From NCBI RefSeq assembly GCF_014700075.1, contig NZ_JACXBU010000001.1, positions 124,001-188,000 of the forward strand: a DNA stretch of 64,000 nucleotides. The letters run 5' to 3'. Shown here piece by piece: positions 45,377 to 53,003 of the stretch (position 1 is the stretch's first letter; every line of letters begins with the position of its first letter). The notes under the pieces were generated by a model that ran no database searches, was not told the DNA's origin, and worked only from the letters and a program-made list of their open reading frames with translations. Both the position numbers and the translations under genes were made by a program. The stretch is from Pseudomonas sp. JM0905a (GTDB taxonomy: Bacteria; Pseudomonadota; Gammaproteobacteria; Pseudomonadales; Pseudomonadaceae).

Positions 45377-45610
45377 GTGAAAAATCTGGAAGAAGCTCGT
45401 GTCGCCGAGGTCGAAATGCAGCTGGCGTTTTGCTTTGAGCAGGTCGAGTTTCGAGAGCAGCCCTGCTTGCCCAGGCCGAGCTTGATCGAGCCTTTGGCTG
45501 TTATGTCCCTTGGCCCCAATAAAGTGGTCTCGTTCCCTACGCCGAAGAGGTCGTCAATCGAAGCAACCCTTCTGGCGCGCATTCTGCAGCGATCACGACA
45601 CTTTAAGTGA
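45377..45610 (+). CDS. Small hypothetical protein after the dCTP deaminase
   Basis: A 77-residue protein I do not recognise. Seen: an acidic, possibly helical start (NLEEARVAEVEMQLAFCFEQVEF), a central CLPRPSLIEPLAV segment and a basic C terminus. It starts with GTG, has a very strong AGAGGAGG ribosome site and begins 30 bp after the deaminase stop, so co-transcription is likely. It could be an inhibitor or cofactor of the deaminase, but nothing beyond position supports this. Confidence 0.55.
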   Translation: MKNLEEARVAEVEMQLAFCFEQVEFREQPCLPRPSLIEPLAVMSLGPNKVVSFPTPKRSSIEATLLARILQRSRHFK

Positions 45611-45981
45611 GCAGGCCTCGAGGCGCGTCAGCACCGGGTCTTCTACATTCCGGCTCGGGGGATCAATGTGCTGAGCACCGTTAGGTTTTCCCGGCTCGAA
45701 TCCACAAATAGGAATGGCAGCCTCTCGTTTTCCGCGCGTAAAGGTGCAGCGTAGGCCGACCATTGTGATCAATGGTGAGATCGCTCGCGGCTTCCCGCCT
45801 CTTAGCGATGCGACTGCTCAGGCATCACTAAGCCCAAAATGTCTCTATAAGCTCCGTTCGTGACCAGAGCGGTCAGCCGCCAGTGTTTGCATTTCACGAC
45901 GTCTGTTACTGAACGGAACGGCGAAATGGGCTTTTGGATGCTGCAGTTTTACGTACGGTGCGTCTGCCACTGTTAGGCTCG
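45611..45981. other. Gene-free region between convergent defence genes
   Basis: About 370 bp with no recognisable gene. The segment GGCTCGAATCC near 45692-45702 resembles a tRNA T-loop, but no cloverleaf surrounds it. No clear terminator was found for either flanking transcript. Confidence 0.4.
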
Positions 45982-46443
45982 TCAAAGGCCCAACCAAGCC
46001 TTGAGTTTCCCCCATGCCTCGGCGACTGAAGCGGGCGCTTTCCCTGATGCTGGGAGTTGCTGCTCTACCGGCCTCTGTTCAGCTTGATCATCTGCTTTCT
46101 TCGCGGCGGCATGCAGAGCCTTTGCGTGAACGTCCCTTTCCCGTCCTCGCTCAATAGAATCCTGAGACATCGAGGCGGCCCACTCAATGCGGTTCGAGCG
46201 AATCCAGTAATGGGATCGACAAGGAAGGCTCCAATTGCCAATAGATGGCCTCAACGACACGGTCTCCCCGTCAAACACCATCTGCCAGTCCGTTGGTGAG
46301 AACGGTGTGATCACCTTGCGACCACAGCCACAGGCGCAGGAGTGCGCCGCACTGGCGAACTCCATAGCCAGGTAAAGAACACCTGGCTGGAGCTGCTCGG
46401 GGAACCGCTCGACAAAGTGAGGGATGAACTTTCGAACAGTCAT
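45982..46443 (-). CDS. DUF6527-family zinc-binding protein of the Ubl operon
   Basis: A 153-residue protein matching the DUF6527 family as I remember it. The core is AAHSCACGCGRKVITPFSPT (Cys36, Cys38, Cys40) followed by IGNWSLPCRSHYWI (Cys75, His78). This suggests one zinc site of a treble-clef or ribbon kind. The C-terminal third is charged, Ala- and Gln-rich and low in complexity. Its start overlaps the ThiF stop by 4 bp, so it is translationally coupled to the E1. In Ubl-conjugation loci such proteins could recognise targets or act as ligase-like partners; its function is not established. Confidence 0.82.
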   Translation of the reverse strand: MTVRKFIPHFVERFPEQLQPGVLYLAMEFASAAHSCACGCGRKVITPFSPTDWQMVFDGETVSLRPSIGNWSLPCRSHYWIRSNRIEWAASMSQDSIERGRERDVHAKALHAAAKKADDQAEQRPVEQQLPASGKAPASVAEAWGKLKAWLGL

Positions 46444-47630
46444 TCCTCCTCCCCCTCGCTGTTGGCCATCTCATTGCTGTTGGTCGTGAATGTGAAGTGG
46501 TTCGCCCGGGAGTTATCCGCGTAGAAGCCACAAAGCCGTTTCCACATCCCAACCGCCATGGCTGCATTGAGGGAGTTGAGGTCTGCGATTTGGATGTTGG
46601 AGCGGTAGAGCGCATCGCCCTCAGCCTCTCCCAAGGGCAACGTACGCGCAGCGTGATCGTGGTACTCCGCAGTGAGCGTAGTCACTCGGCATACACCCCA
46701 GATCTGCTGGGTATCCCTTACCAGATGAACACCCATGCCAACGTCGAGCAAAGACGTGGACGTGCCCCGCAGCTCTTTCACCACCAGCTCACGTACATCG
46801 GTCCGATCGACACTCAAGAACACGTAGTCGAAAGAGCGAAGCTCGCTGACGTTGTCTGCAGTGATCATGCACGGGTGCGCGACGATGCCAGTGTGCAGGT
46901 GGCTGTACACCTCGCGAAGGTACTCGACCTTCAGCGGTGCATGCTCGAGCTTCGCGAACGGGACCGCCCCCGGATAACGAAACGCGTTGTGCTGATGGAG
47001 TAAGTCACCATCGAAAAGATGGATTTCCGCCACCGGCGTTTTCGACACGAGATCCAGGATGTAAGCCCCAGTTCCGCCCAGGCCAACCAGAGCAATCCTC
47101 AGACCCTTGAACTTCTCCATCGGCATGACGATTTCAGCTCGCGTGGACGCCGTATCGAGATAGGCGAAGACCGACTCCTTGGATTGCGCTCTGATAGGTG
47201 CGAAGGTCTGTGCCGTCACGCCAGGCTGAAGCACAGTTGCTGGTCCGCTGATCAGAGTGACGTACAGCGTAACCTTCTCGTAGTAGTCCTCGTACGCGCC
47301 GGAGCGCGGCTTGGCCGAGAAGAAGTGATTCGCCGTCAGGTCCGGTGCCAGATGCTCGGTTTGGCTCTTGTTGAGAATCTGCTCGATCTGCCGCCCTTGC
47401 GTATCGCAAGGGCAGTTTCCGATGAAGTAGGCCGTGTGATCACCCGGCCGCTCGGCAACATCCGCCGTGAGATCGAGCTTCACGACCAGGATGCCACGCT
47501 GGACCTGACGCTGAGCATCGACGTAAGGGACGTCGCGAACGAGGAGGAAACCCGAGTTGACTTCCAGGTCGTACCCTTCGTTACGCAGACGCTGCAGGTG
47601 CGGACTACGACTTATCAGTGAGAGTGACAT
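46440..47630 (-). CDS. ThiF-family E1-like adenylyltransferase
   Basis: A 396-residue protein. The C-terminal half (about 173-370) is a ThiF/E1 domain with the ATP loop LRIALVGLGGTGAYILDL (GLGGTG at 183-188) and the acidic pair in LFDGDLLHQHNAFRY, which adenylates the C terminus of a ubiquitin-like protein. The N-terminal half (about 1-150) has GNCPCDTQGR, HFFSAKP and YEDYYEKVTLYVTLISGPA. I associate it with a domain (DUF6791) fused to E1s of multi-ubiquitin loci. No separate E2 gene is present, so that domain may supply the transfer step. The gene overlaps the multi-ubiquitin stop by 26 bp. Confidence 0.88.
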   Translation of the reverse strand: MSLSLISRSPHLQRLRNEGYDLEVNSGFLLVRDVPYVDAQRQVQRGILVVKLDLTADVAERPGDHTAYFIGNCPCDTQGRQIEQILNKSQTEHLAPDLTANHFFSAKPRSGAYEDYYEKVTLYVTLISGPATVLQPGVTAQTFAPIRAQSKESVFAYLDTASTRAEIVMPMEKFKGLRIALVGLGGTGAYILDLVSKTPVAEIHLFDGDLLHQHNAFRYPGAVPFAKLEHAPLKVEYLREVYSHLHTGIVAHPCMITADNVSELRSFDYVFLSVDRTDVRELVVKELRGTSTSLLDVGMGVHLVRDTQQIWGVCRVTTLTAEYHDHAARTLPLGEAEGDALYRSNIQIADLNSLNAAMAVGMWKRLCGFYADNSRANHFTFTTNSNEMANSEGEEE

Positions 47631-48354
47631 TGAAGATCATCCCTTTTTTGACTTGAACAACTTGGCCTTCGAGCAGGTTGCCCGACGGGTTTGCGTGCGG
47701 TCCCTTGGAGTAGGTCACCGTGTAGTAGGCCGAGGGCCCCGGCGCGGCATCGGGGTACTCCAGATGAACCACATCCCAGTAGCTCAGCGACCGCGTGTGG
47801 ACAATCTTGGGCTGGGTGTTCACGTACACCTGGATGCTGATCGCGAGGGTCGCAAAGTGCTCAGCACCCGGACGGGCCAGGTCGAACAAGTCGCGGTCGC
47901 CAATCAGTTCGTCTTCGCCGCCAACGACCACCAGGAATACGTCGTGGGTCAGCGGATCAACGTCTGCGAGTTTTTTCAGCGTGCGACCCGAGATGTACTG
48001 GCCGCCCCAATCCTGAGCGCGACCGTCGATGAACAAGCGGAAGGAACGGTCGCTCTGGAAAGCCAGGAATTTCTCAATCCCGGCCTTGCGCAGATCCGTC
48101 GTTTCGGGGGGGCTGATGCTCTCCAGCAAGCCGTTGCTCAAGACCTGGTAGAGCAAGTGGTCGCCCACCGGGGAGAGGCCGGCTGCCTCCAGAACTTGGT
48201 TGCCAGTCGGCACGGGGTCCAAGATAACGACCGGGCGGTAGTGGAGGTTGTGGTCCCCCACTTGCACCTGATACGGCCCGTGCTCGCGTACTTCACGACC
48301 CGCCGCAACGGCCGACCCGACATCCTCTACGTCTACATCATGCATCTCTGTCAT
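47605..48354 (-). CDS. Multi-ubiquitin protein (three Ubl repeats)
   Basis: A 249-residue protein made of three ubiquitin-like (Multi_ubiq) repeats at about 27-102, 104-170 and 172-246. The repeats have matching strand openings (YQVQVGDHNLHY, FRLFIDGRAQDW, IQVYVNTQPKIV), preceded by a short acidic tail. It ends FNVTLTDKS, without a terminal Gly-Gly, which leaves open how the E1 activates it. It is first in the leftward Ubl-ThiF-DUF6527 operon, with GAGGA before its ATG. Three palindromic operators lie upstream. Such operons are proposed from genome context to be prokaryotic ubiquitin-like modification systems, some with anti-phage roles. Confidence 0.9.
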   Translation of the reverse strand: MTEMHDVDVEDVGSAVAAGREVREHGPYQVQVGDHNLHYRPVVILDPVPTGNQVLEAAGLSPVGDHLLYQVLSNGLLESISPPETTDLRKAGIEKFLAFQSDRSFRLFIDGRAQDWGGQYISGRTLKKLADVDPLTHDVFLVVVGGEDELIGDRDLFDLARPGAEHFATLAISIQVYVNTQPKIVHTRSLSYWDVVHLEYPDAAPGPSAYYTVTYSKGPHANPSGNLLEGQVVQVKKGMIFNVTLTDKS

Positions 48355-48412
48355 AGCGCCATCCTCGATGGTGTCGAAATGCGCAGGCCCAAGGGGCCGA
48401 CATCGGGACCAT

Positions 48413-48430
48413 GTTGTCTAGCCAGACAAC
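48413..48430. promoter_or_regulatory. Operator palindrome 1 of the Ubl/XRE control region
   Basis: GTTGTCTAGCCAGACAAC: perfect 7-bp arms around AGCC, 58 bp before the multi-ubiquitin start. It is one of three copies in 134 bp and is inferred to bind the divergent XRE repressor. Confidence 0.75.
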
Positions 48431-48460
48431 GGTGGTACCCTAAAAAAACGGCCGATGGCC

Positions 48461-48478
48461 GTTGCCTGGCCAGACAAC
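48461..48478. promoter_or_regulatory. Operator palindrome 2 of the Ubl/XRE control region
   Basis: GTTGCCTGGCCAGACAAC: the same palindrome with one mismatch in the left arm, 48 bp from copy 1. It is the weakest copy, in the middle of the divergent region. Confidence 0.7.
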
Positions 48479-48528
48479 GATGGACTTCAAAAAAAAGCCG
48501 CTTATCATGAACCCATGAATCGCTGGCT

Positions 48529-48546
48529 GTTGTCTGGCTAGACAAC
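48529..48546. promoter_or_regulatory. Operator palindrome 3 of the Ubl/XRE control region
   Basis: GTTGTCTGGCTAGACAAC: perfect 7-bp arms around GGCT, 68 bp from copy 2 and 45 bp before the XRE start, which suits autorepression. Confidence 0.75.
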
Positions 48547-48591
48547 AGACTACGCCCCATCGTTTGGGCATTGCAATAGGCCGAGGAAAAA

Positions 48592-48963
48592 ATGGATCTA
48601 GCAGGGTTCATCGCAACGATGCGTGAACGAAAAGAGTTGAGCTTCAGGGATCTGGAGCGACGTGCAGGCGACTTAGATCACGCTTACATCTGGCGCCTCG
48701 AGAAGGGGGACCGAGCGGCCCCATCCGACGAGACGGTGACTCGCCTCGCCTCTGCATTGGAGCTTGGGGATAGAGAGATCGACGTGTTCCGTTTGCTGGC
48801 CAAGTCAGTGACCATTGAGGACTCTCTCTACGAGCTCATGCTCACGCGCATGGATATCCCATGGGAAGATTTCGAGGATGTCGCCACCATGAGCTTCAGG
48901 GGCGAGCGCCCCAACACTCAGGAAGCTTGGCTCAAGCGCATAGCACTCATTCAACAGATGTAG
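48592..48963 (+). CDS. XRE-family helix-turn-helix repressor
   Basis: A 123-residue protein with an N-terminal XRE/Cro-CI helix-turn-helix (about 5-62): MRERKELSFRDLERRAG and YIWRLEKGDRAAPSDETVTRLASAL. A C-terminal helical part (about 65-123) may dimerise or carry the cleavage region. A good ribosome site (GAGGA) precedes the ATG. It is followed 12 bp later by an ImmA/IrrE peptidase and is divergent from the multi-ubiquitin operon. The three palindromes between them make it the likely repressor of both directions, by analogy with ImmR/ImmA and DdrO/IrrE. Confidence 0.88.
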   Translation: MDLAGFIATMRERKELSFRDLERRAGDLDHAYIWRLEKGDRAAPSDETVTRLASALELGDREIDVFRLLAKSVTIEDSLYELMLTRMDIPWEDFEDVATMSFRGERPNTQEAWLKRIALIQQM

Positions 48964-48975
48964 GGCAGCCGCTTC

Positions 48976-49842
48976 ATGGATGAAAACGTCGCGATAGCAC
49001 GTGCAAGGAAGCTCCTGAAAGAATCGGGTATCACAGAAGCTCCGGTAGACGTGGAGGCTCTCGCCCTGTCGCTGGGCTATCAGGTGTCGCGCAAAGACTT
49101 GCCTCCCGGGGAAGCTGGAAACACGTTCGAGCGGCGCGGCAAGAAGCACATTTGGGTGAACCAGAACGATGGGCTCAACAGGCAGCGTTTCACCATTCTC
49201 CATGAGATCGCGCACGACGTGCTGAAGTTGCCGTCGAAGCACGGTGAGACACTCCCCTCAGATGAACTGGAGCGCTACAAGGGCAGACCATCCGAGGAAG
49301 TGCTGTGCGACGTTTTTGCAGCGGAATGCCTCGTGCCTTGGCAACTGATCCAGCCCATGGCCGAGGAGTATGAATTCACCCTGGAAACCATTGCGACGCT
49401 TTCCAGGACCTTCCAAGCCTCCTGGGCATGCGTCGCATCTCGGCTCGCACAGGCCTCAAGCGAACACCTCGCGTTCGTGGTCGCAGAGGAAGGCGTCGTT
49501 CAATACTCGATCACCTCGAGGGCGCTGAGAGACGCCAGACTGTGGATCCAGAAGGACATCGCCTTGCCACGGAGGTCTGCTGCCGCCCAAGCGATAAAGG
49601 CGGACTCCAACGAAACGTTTACCGCCGAACTGGAAGGTTTGGACTGGAGTAGCTCCGAGAGCGCGCAGAATTTCGCGTGCTACGAGCAAGCGACCTACTA
49701 CTCCCCCGCCAAGCAGACGATCTCGGTTCTGACGTTTGAGGCTTTTGTCGTACGTCCGGCTTCGAATGAGCGTCGCCAAGCTCATGAGGATGATGGTTTG
49801 CTCGAAGAGCTCTCCGGCCACCTCCCATGGCCAAAGCGTTGA
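48976..49842 (+). CDS. ImmA/IrrE-family metallopeptidase
   Basis: A 288-residue protein. The zinc-peptidase motif FTILHEIAHDVLKL (HEIAH 76-80) follows a short N-terminal region with VEALALSLGYQVSRKDL. The downstream helix EVLCDVFAAECLVP provides the third ligand region. The C-terminal half (about 150-288) is a sensor-like extension. ImmA/IrrE proteases cleave their partner XRE repressor after a stress or phage signal. Directly downstream of the XRE gene, it should release repression of the Ubl operon. The coupling is inferred from arrangement. Confidence 0.9.
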   Translation: MDENVAIARARKLLKESGITEAPVDVEALALSLGYQVSRKDLPPGEAGNTFERRGKKHIWVNQNDGLNRQRFTILHEIAHDVLKLPSKHGETLPSDELERYKGRPSEEVLCDVFAAECLVPWQLIQPMAEEYEFTLETIATLSRTFQASWACVASRLAQASSEHLAFVVAEEGVVQYSITSRALRDARLWIQKDIALPRRSAAAQAIKADSNETFTAELEGLDWSSSESAQNFACYEQATYYSPAKQTISVLTFEAFVVRPASNERRQAHEDDGLLEELSGHLPWPKR

Positions 49843-50015
49843 TAAGCGCTTTTCTTCGATTCTTTGTCAAAGCTCTTCGGATTCGCTTCGCGCTATTGGC
49901 AGGAAAATTGATTGTCCCCAGTAATTCTTCACACTTCCCAATCTCCTGAAGCGGCTCTGGCATGGGCATTTCGGGAGGCCAAGCTAGCGGTCGCCTTCAC
50001 TTTTATTTTCACATT
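49843..50015. other. Right flank of defence island, no gene
   Basis: Together with the following repeats this forms an 800-bp gene-free stretch before mpl. I see no gene, integrase or tRNA here; short open frames (for example 49962-50156) lack ribosome sites. Confidence 0.4.
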
Positions 50016-50040
50016 TTCTGTTCTGTTCTGTTCTGTTCTG
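50016..50040. repeat. Pentanucleotide tandem repeat TTCTG x5
   Basis: Five exact TTCTG units, preceded by TTTTATTTTCACAT. Slippage would change the length in steps of five, which could alter promoter spacing or a frame, but no gene spans it convincingly. Confidence 0.85.
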
Positions 50041-50311
50041 AGCTGAAGTTGGGTAATACCTGGCAAGAGCACAGCGGCCGCGCGCAGCTATCAGAGTTGA
50101 CGATGCTGCCCCCTTTCATAGGCGCCCTCAACAGAGCAGCGATATGGGTGCCGTAACTGGGGGGGGCGAGCGCTCATACCATTCAGAATCGGTTGATTGG
50201 TGGCTTGGCGTGACTTGATCGGGGATAAGGACTGAGCGGAGTGCATATTGCGGAGGATCGTGCCATCGACACTCAAGAGCAAGTTGGCTTTGCTAAGCAG
50301 CTCGATTGAGC

Positions 50312-50452
50312 TTTCTCAAAATATATTCCCCAAATTTTGGCCTCCCAATGCTCTTAGGGGGCCGTTTTCTCACAATATATTTCCTGATGCTGGCAGTTGC
50401 GCTCCCTTGAACCCCAATAAAATCGGGGGGTCAATTCTCAACATATATTCTC
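50312..50452. repeat. Three dispersed AT-rich repeats before mpl
   Basis: Near-identical 18-19-bp copies of TTCTCANNATATATTCC begin at 50312, 50366 and 50434 (54- and 68-bp spacing). Each is followed by a C/G-rich segment, one of which (CCCCAATAAAATCGGGG near 50413) can form a hairpin. They may be protein-binding sites or relics of an attachment region. Confidence 0.6.
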
Positions 50453-50465
50453 CGCGAACATTCCT

Positions 50466-50561
50466 TGTAGGGACGAATTCATTCGCCAAGGACCGCATAG
50501 CGGTCCCCAGGGCGGGCGTGGCAGTCCTTCGGCCTGCGTGGCGAATGAATTCGCCCCTGCA
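50466..50561. repeat. REPIN-like paired REP element
   Basis: Inverted arms at 50466-50487 and 50540-50561 (sharing GAATTCATTCGCC) enclose a hairpin-rich centre, together 96 bp. Two opposed REP units of this size are typical of Pseudomonas REPINs. A REP of related sequence recurs at 52947 and 61395. Confidence 0.75.
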
Positions 50562-50649
50562 CCAGTCTCCTGGGGCTCCCAGAGGGGCCGCTGTGCTAAC
50601 CTGCGACAAGTTTTTTCCGGGCCGGGGCGGCCCGTTTCAGAGGTCATCC

Positions 50650-52002
50650 ATGCATATCCATATCCTCGGCATCTGCGGCACCTTCATGGGTTCGCTGGCG
50701 GTGCTGGCCAAGGAACTTGGCCACCGTGTCACCGGCTCCGACGCCAATGTCTATCCGCCCATGAGCACCCAGCTGGAGGCACAGGGGATCGAGCTGATGC
50801 AGGGTTACGAGCCCGCCCACCTGGAGCCGGCACCGGACCTGGTGGTGGTTGGCAATGCCCTGTCTCGCGGCAACCCCGCCGTGGAATACGTGCTGAACAA
50901 GGGCTTGCCCTATGTTTCCGGCCCGCAGTGGTTGGCTGATCATGTGCTGCAGGGCCGTTGGGTGCTGGCGGTGGCTGGCACCCACGGCAAGACCACCACC
51001 ACCAGCATGCTGGCCTGGGTGCTGGAGCATGCCGGCATGAGCCCGGGCTTCCTGATCGGCGGCGTACCGCAGAACTTCGGTGTGTCGGCCCGCCTGGGCG
51101 GCACACCTTTCTTCGTGGTCGAGGCCGACGAGTACGACAGCGCCTTCTTCGACAAGCGCTCCAAGTTCGTCCACTACCGCCCGCGCACCGCCATCCTCAA
51201 CAACCTGGAATTCGATCACGCGGACATCTTCCCCGACCTCGCCGCCATCGAGCGCCAGTTCCACCATCTGGTGCGGACCATCCCCGGTGAGGGCCTGGTC
51301 ATCCACCCGACTTCCGAAACCGCCCTCAAGCGCGTGCTGGAGATGGGCTGCTGGACTCCGGTGCAGACCACCGGCGAAGGCGGTCAATGGCAGGCTCGGC
51401 TGCTGGCCGAAGACGGCTCGCGTTTCGACGTGCTGTTCGAAGGTCAGGTTGCCGGCACCGTGGACTGGGAACTGACCGGCCAGCATAACGTTGCCAACGC
51501 CCTGGCCACCCTGGCTGCAGCCCGCCATGTCGGCGTGGTGCCGGAGCTGGGCGTTGCCGCGCTGTCCGCCTTCAAGAGTGTCAAGCGGCGCATGGAGAAG
51601 GTGGCTGAAGTGAATGGCGTGACCATCTACGACGATTTCGCCCACCATCCGACTGCCATCGCCACTACCCTCGACGGCCTGCGCAAGCGCGTGGGCGACG
51701 CACCCGTGGTGGCGGTGATCGAGCCGCGCTCCAACTCCATGAAGCTCGGTGCCCACCGCGACGGCCTGCCGGACTCGGTGAAACTGGCCGACCAGGTGTT
51801 CTGGTACGCACCGCCAAACCTCGGCTGGGACTTGGCCGCAACCGCCATGGCCTGCCCGGTGCCGGCGCAGGTTTGCACCTCGCTGGAGAGCATCATTGCC
51901 GAGGTCAAGGCGCTGGCCCGCCCTGGCACCCAGGTGGTGATCATGAGCAACGGCGGTTTCGGCGGCCTGCACGGCAAGCTGGCTTCGGCACTGGCGGAGT
52001 GA
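50650..52002 (+). CDS. mpl: UDP-MurNAc : L-Ala-gamma-D-Glu-meso-DAP ligase (murein recycling)
   Basis: A 450-residue Mur-ligase-family enzyme that joins recycled tripeptide (from AmpD) to UDP-N-acetylmuramate, using ATP, in the cytosol. Seen: the UDP-binding N terminus [17 protein letters not shown], the ATP loop [14 protein letters not shown] (about 108-121), [20 protein letters not shown] and [11 protein letters not shown], all characteristic of Mpl rather than MurC. The ATG at 50650 is set by AGAGGT upstream; the frame is open much further into the REPIN, which is not coding. It is the first core gene right of the island and heads mpl-ubiX-yceK. Confidence 0.95.
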   Translation: MHIHILGICGTFMGSLAVLAKELGHRVTGSDANVYPPMSTQLEAQGIELMQGYEPAHLEPAPDLVVVGNALSRGNPAVEYVLNKGLPYVSGPQWLADHVLQGRWVLAVAGTHGKTTTTSMLAWVLEHAGMSPGFLIGGVPQNFGVSARLGGTPFFVVEADEYDSAFFDKRSKFVHYRPRTAILNNLEFDHADIFPDLAAIERQFHHLVRTIPGEGLVIHPTSETALKRVLEMGCWTPVQTTGEGGQWQARLLAEDGSRFDVLFEGQVAGTVDWELTGQHNVANALATLAAARHVGVVPELGVAALSAFKSVKRRMEKVAEVNGVTIYDDFAHHPTAIATTLDGLRKRVGDAPVVAVIEPRSNSMKLGAHRDGLPDSVKLADQVFWYAPPNLGWDLAATAMACPVPAQVCTSLESIIAEVKALARPGTQVVIMSNGGFGGLHGKLASALAE

Positions 52003-52006
52003 GGCG

Positions 52007-52636
52007 ATGAACGGACCGTCCCGCGTCACCCTGGCAATGACGGGCGCCTCGGGCGCCCAGTACGGCCTGCGTCTGCTGGATTGCCTGATTCAGGAAGACC
52101 GCGAAGTGCACTTCCTGATCTCCAAGGCGGCGCAGCTGGTCATGGCCACCGAGACCGACGTGATCCTGCCGACCAAGCCCCAGGCCATGCAGGCCTTCCT
52201 CAGCGAATACACCGGCGCCGCGCCGGGGCAGATCCGCTGCTACGGCAAGGAAGACTGGATGTCCCCGGTGGCGTCCGGCTCGGGCGCGCCGGCGGCCATG
52301 GTGGTGGTGCCCTGTTCCACCGGCACGCTTTCGGCCATCGCCACCGGCGCCTGCAACAACCTGATCGAGCGCGCCGCCGACGTGACCCTGAAGGAGCGCC
52401 GCCAGCTGATCCTGGTGCCGCGCGAGGCGCCGTATTCCAGCATCCACCTGGAAAACATGCTCAAGCTGTCCAACCTGGGTGCGGTGATCGTGCCGGCCTC
52501 GCCGGGCTTCTATCACCAGCCGCAGACCATCGATGACCTGGTGGACTTCGTGGTCGCGCGCATCCTCAACCTGCTGGATATCCCCCAGGACATGCTGCCG
52601 CGCTGGGGCGAACACCATCAGGGCGTCGATGACTAA
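52007..52636 (+). CDS. ubiX: Flavin prenyltransferase UbiX
   Basis: A 209-residue flavoprotein making prenylated FMN, the cofactor of UbiD decarboxylases in ubiquinone synthesis. Seen: [18 protein letters not shown] at the FMN site, [37 protein letters not shown], and [27 protein letters not shown]. Length and motifs match UbiX/Pad1. It begins 4 bp after mpl and overlaps the lipoprotein gene by 8 bp, so the three are co-transcribed. Confidence 0.95.
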   Translation: MNGPSRVTLAMTGASGAQYGLRLLDCLIQEDREVHFLISKAAQLVMATETDVILPTKPQAMQAFLSEYTGAAPGQIRCYGKEDWMSPVASGSGAPAAMVVVPCSTGTLSAIATGACNNLIERAADVTLKERRQLILVPREAPYSSIHLENMLKLSNLGAVIVPASPGFYHQPQTIDDLVDFVVARILNLLDIPQDMLPRWGEHHQGVDD

Positions 52637-52919
52637 ACGCATCGCTCTGACCGTGCTGGCGCTGGCCCTTATGCAGGGCTGCGCCAGCGTCGGCACCCTC
52701 AACGCAGCCAAGCCCGGTGCGCCGATCATCTATTCCGGTACTCGCCTGGACTGGTATTCGCTCAATGGCGGTTGCTGCCCGACGGACCGTTTCGGCGTCG
52801 AGCCGCCGGCCTATCCGGCCTTGGACCTGCCGGCCAGCGCGCTGATGGATACGCTGCTTTTGCCCTTCGCGGTGGCGGCGGAGATGGGGGTGGTGCTCGG
52901 CGTTTCGGGTGGTTACTGA
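52629..52919 (+). CDS. YceK/YidQ-family lipoprotein
   Basis: A 96-residue lipoprotein. The signal [13 protein letters not shown] has a lipobox with Cys at about residue 17, followed by [21 protein letters not shown] and WYSLNGGCC, then a hydrophobic C-terminal stretch [11 protein letters not shown]. This is the layout of the YceK/YidQ (DUF1375) family of unknown function. Its ATG at 52629 overlaps the end of ubiX. Confidence 0.85.
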   Translation: MTKRIALTVLALALMQGCASVGTLNAAKPGAPIIYSGTRLDWYSLNGGCCPTDRFGVEPPAYPALDLPASALMDTLLLPFAVAAEMGVVLGVSGGY

Positions 52920-52946
52920 ACGCCTGGGGATGATGGGCGGCGCATT

Positions 52947-52986
52947 TGTGTGAGCGAATTTATTCGCGAATGAAATCGCTCCCGCA
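52947..52986. repeat. REP palindrome
   Basis: A 40-bp imperfect palindrome (TGTGTGAGCGAATTTATTCG with its inverted partner) between convergent genes. It is nearly identical to the element at 61395. It probably also acts as a transcription barrier. Confidence 0.75.
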
Positions 52987-53003
52987 GGTCTTGCATCAAT
53001 CGC

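Noticed and set aside
45692..45702. GGCTCGAATCC, resembling a tRNA T-loop
   Set aside because: No acceptor stem, anticodon arm or D-arm could be folded around it.
48361..48600. CRISPR-like array (three similar palindromes at intervals)
   Set aside because: Only three 18-bp palindromic copies, unequal spacers, no cas genes; the divergent XRE context fits operators better.
49962..50156. 64-residue open frame spanning the TTCTG repeat
   Set aside because: No ribosome-binding site and low-complexity composition; nothing supports translation.
50248..50649. N-terminal extension of the mpl reading frame
   Set aside because: It runs through the AT-rich repeats and the REPIN, has no ribosome site at its start, and Mpl proteins begin at [10 protein letters not shown].
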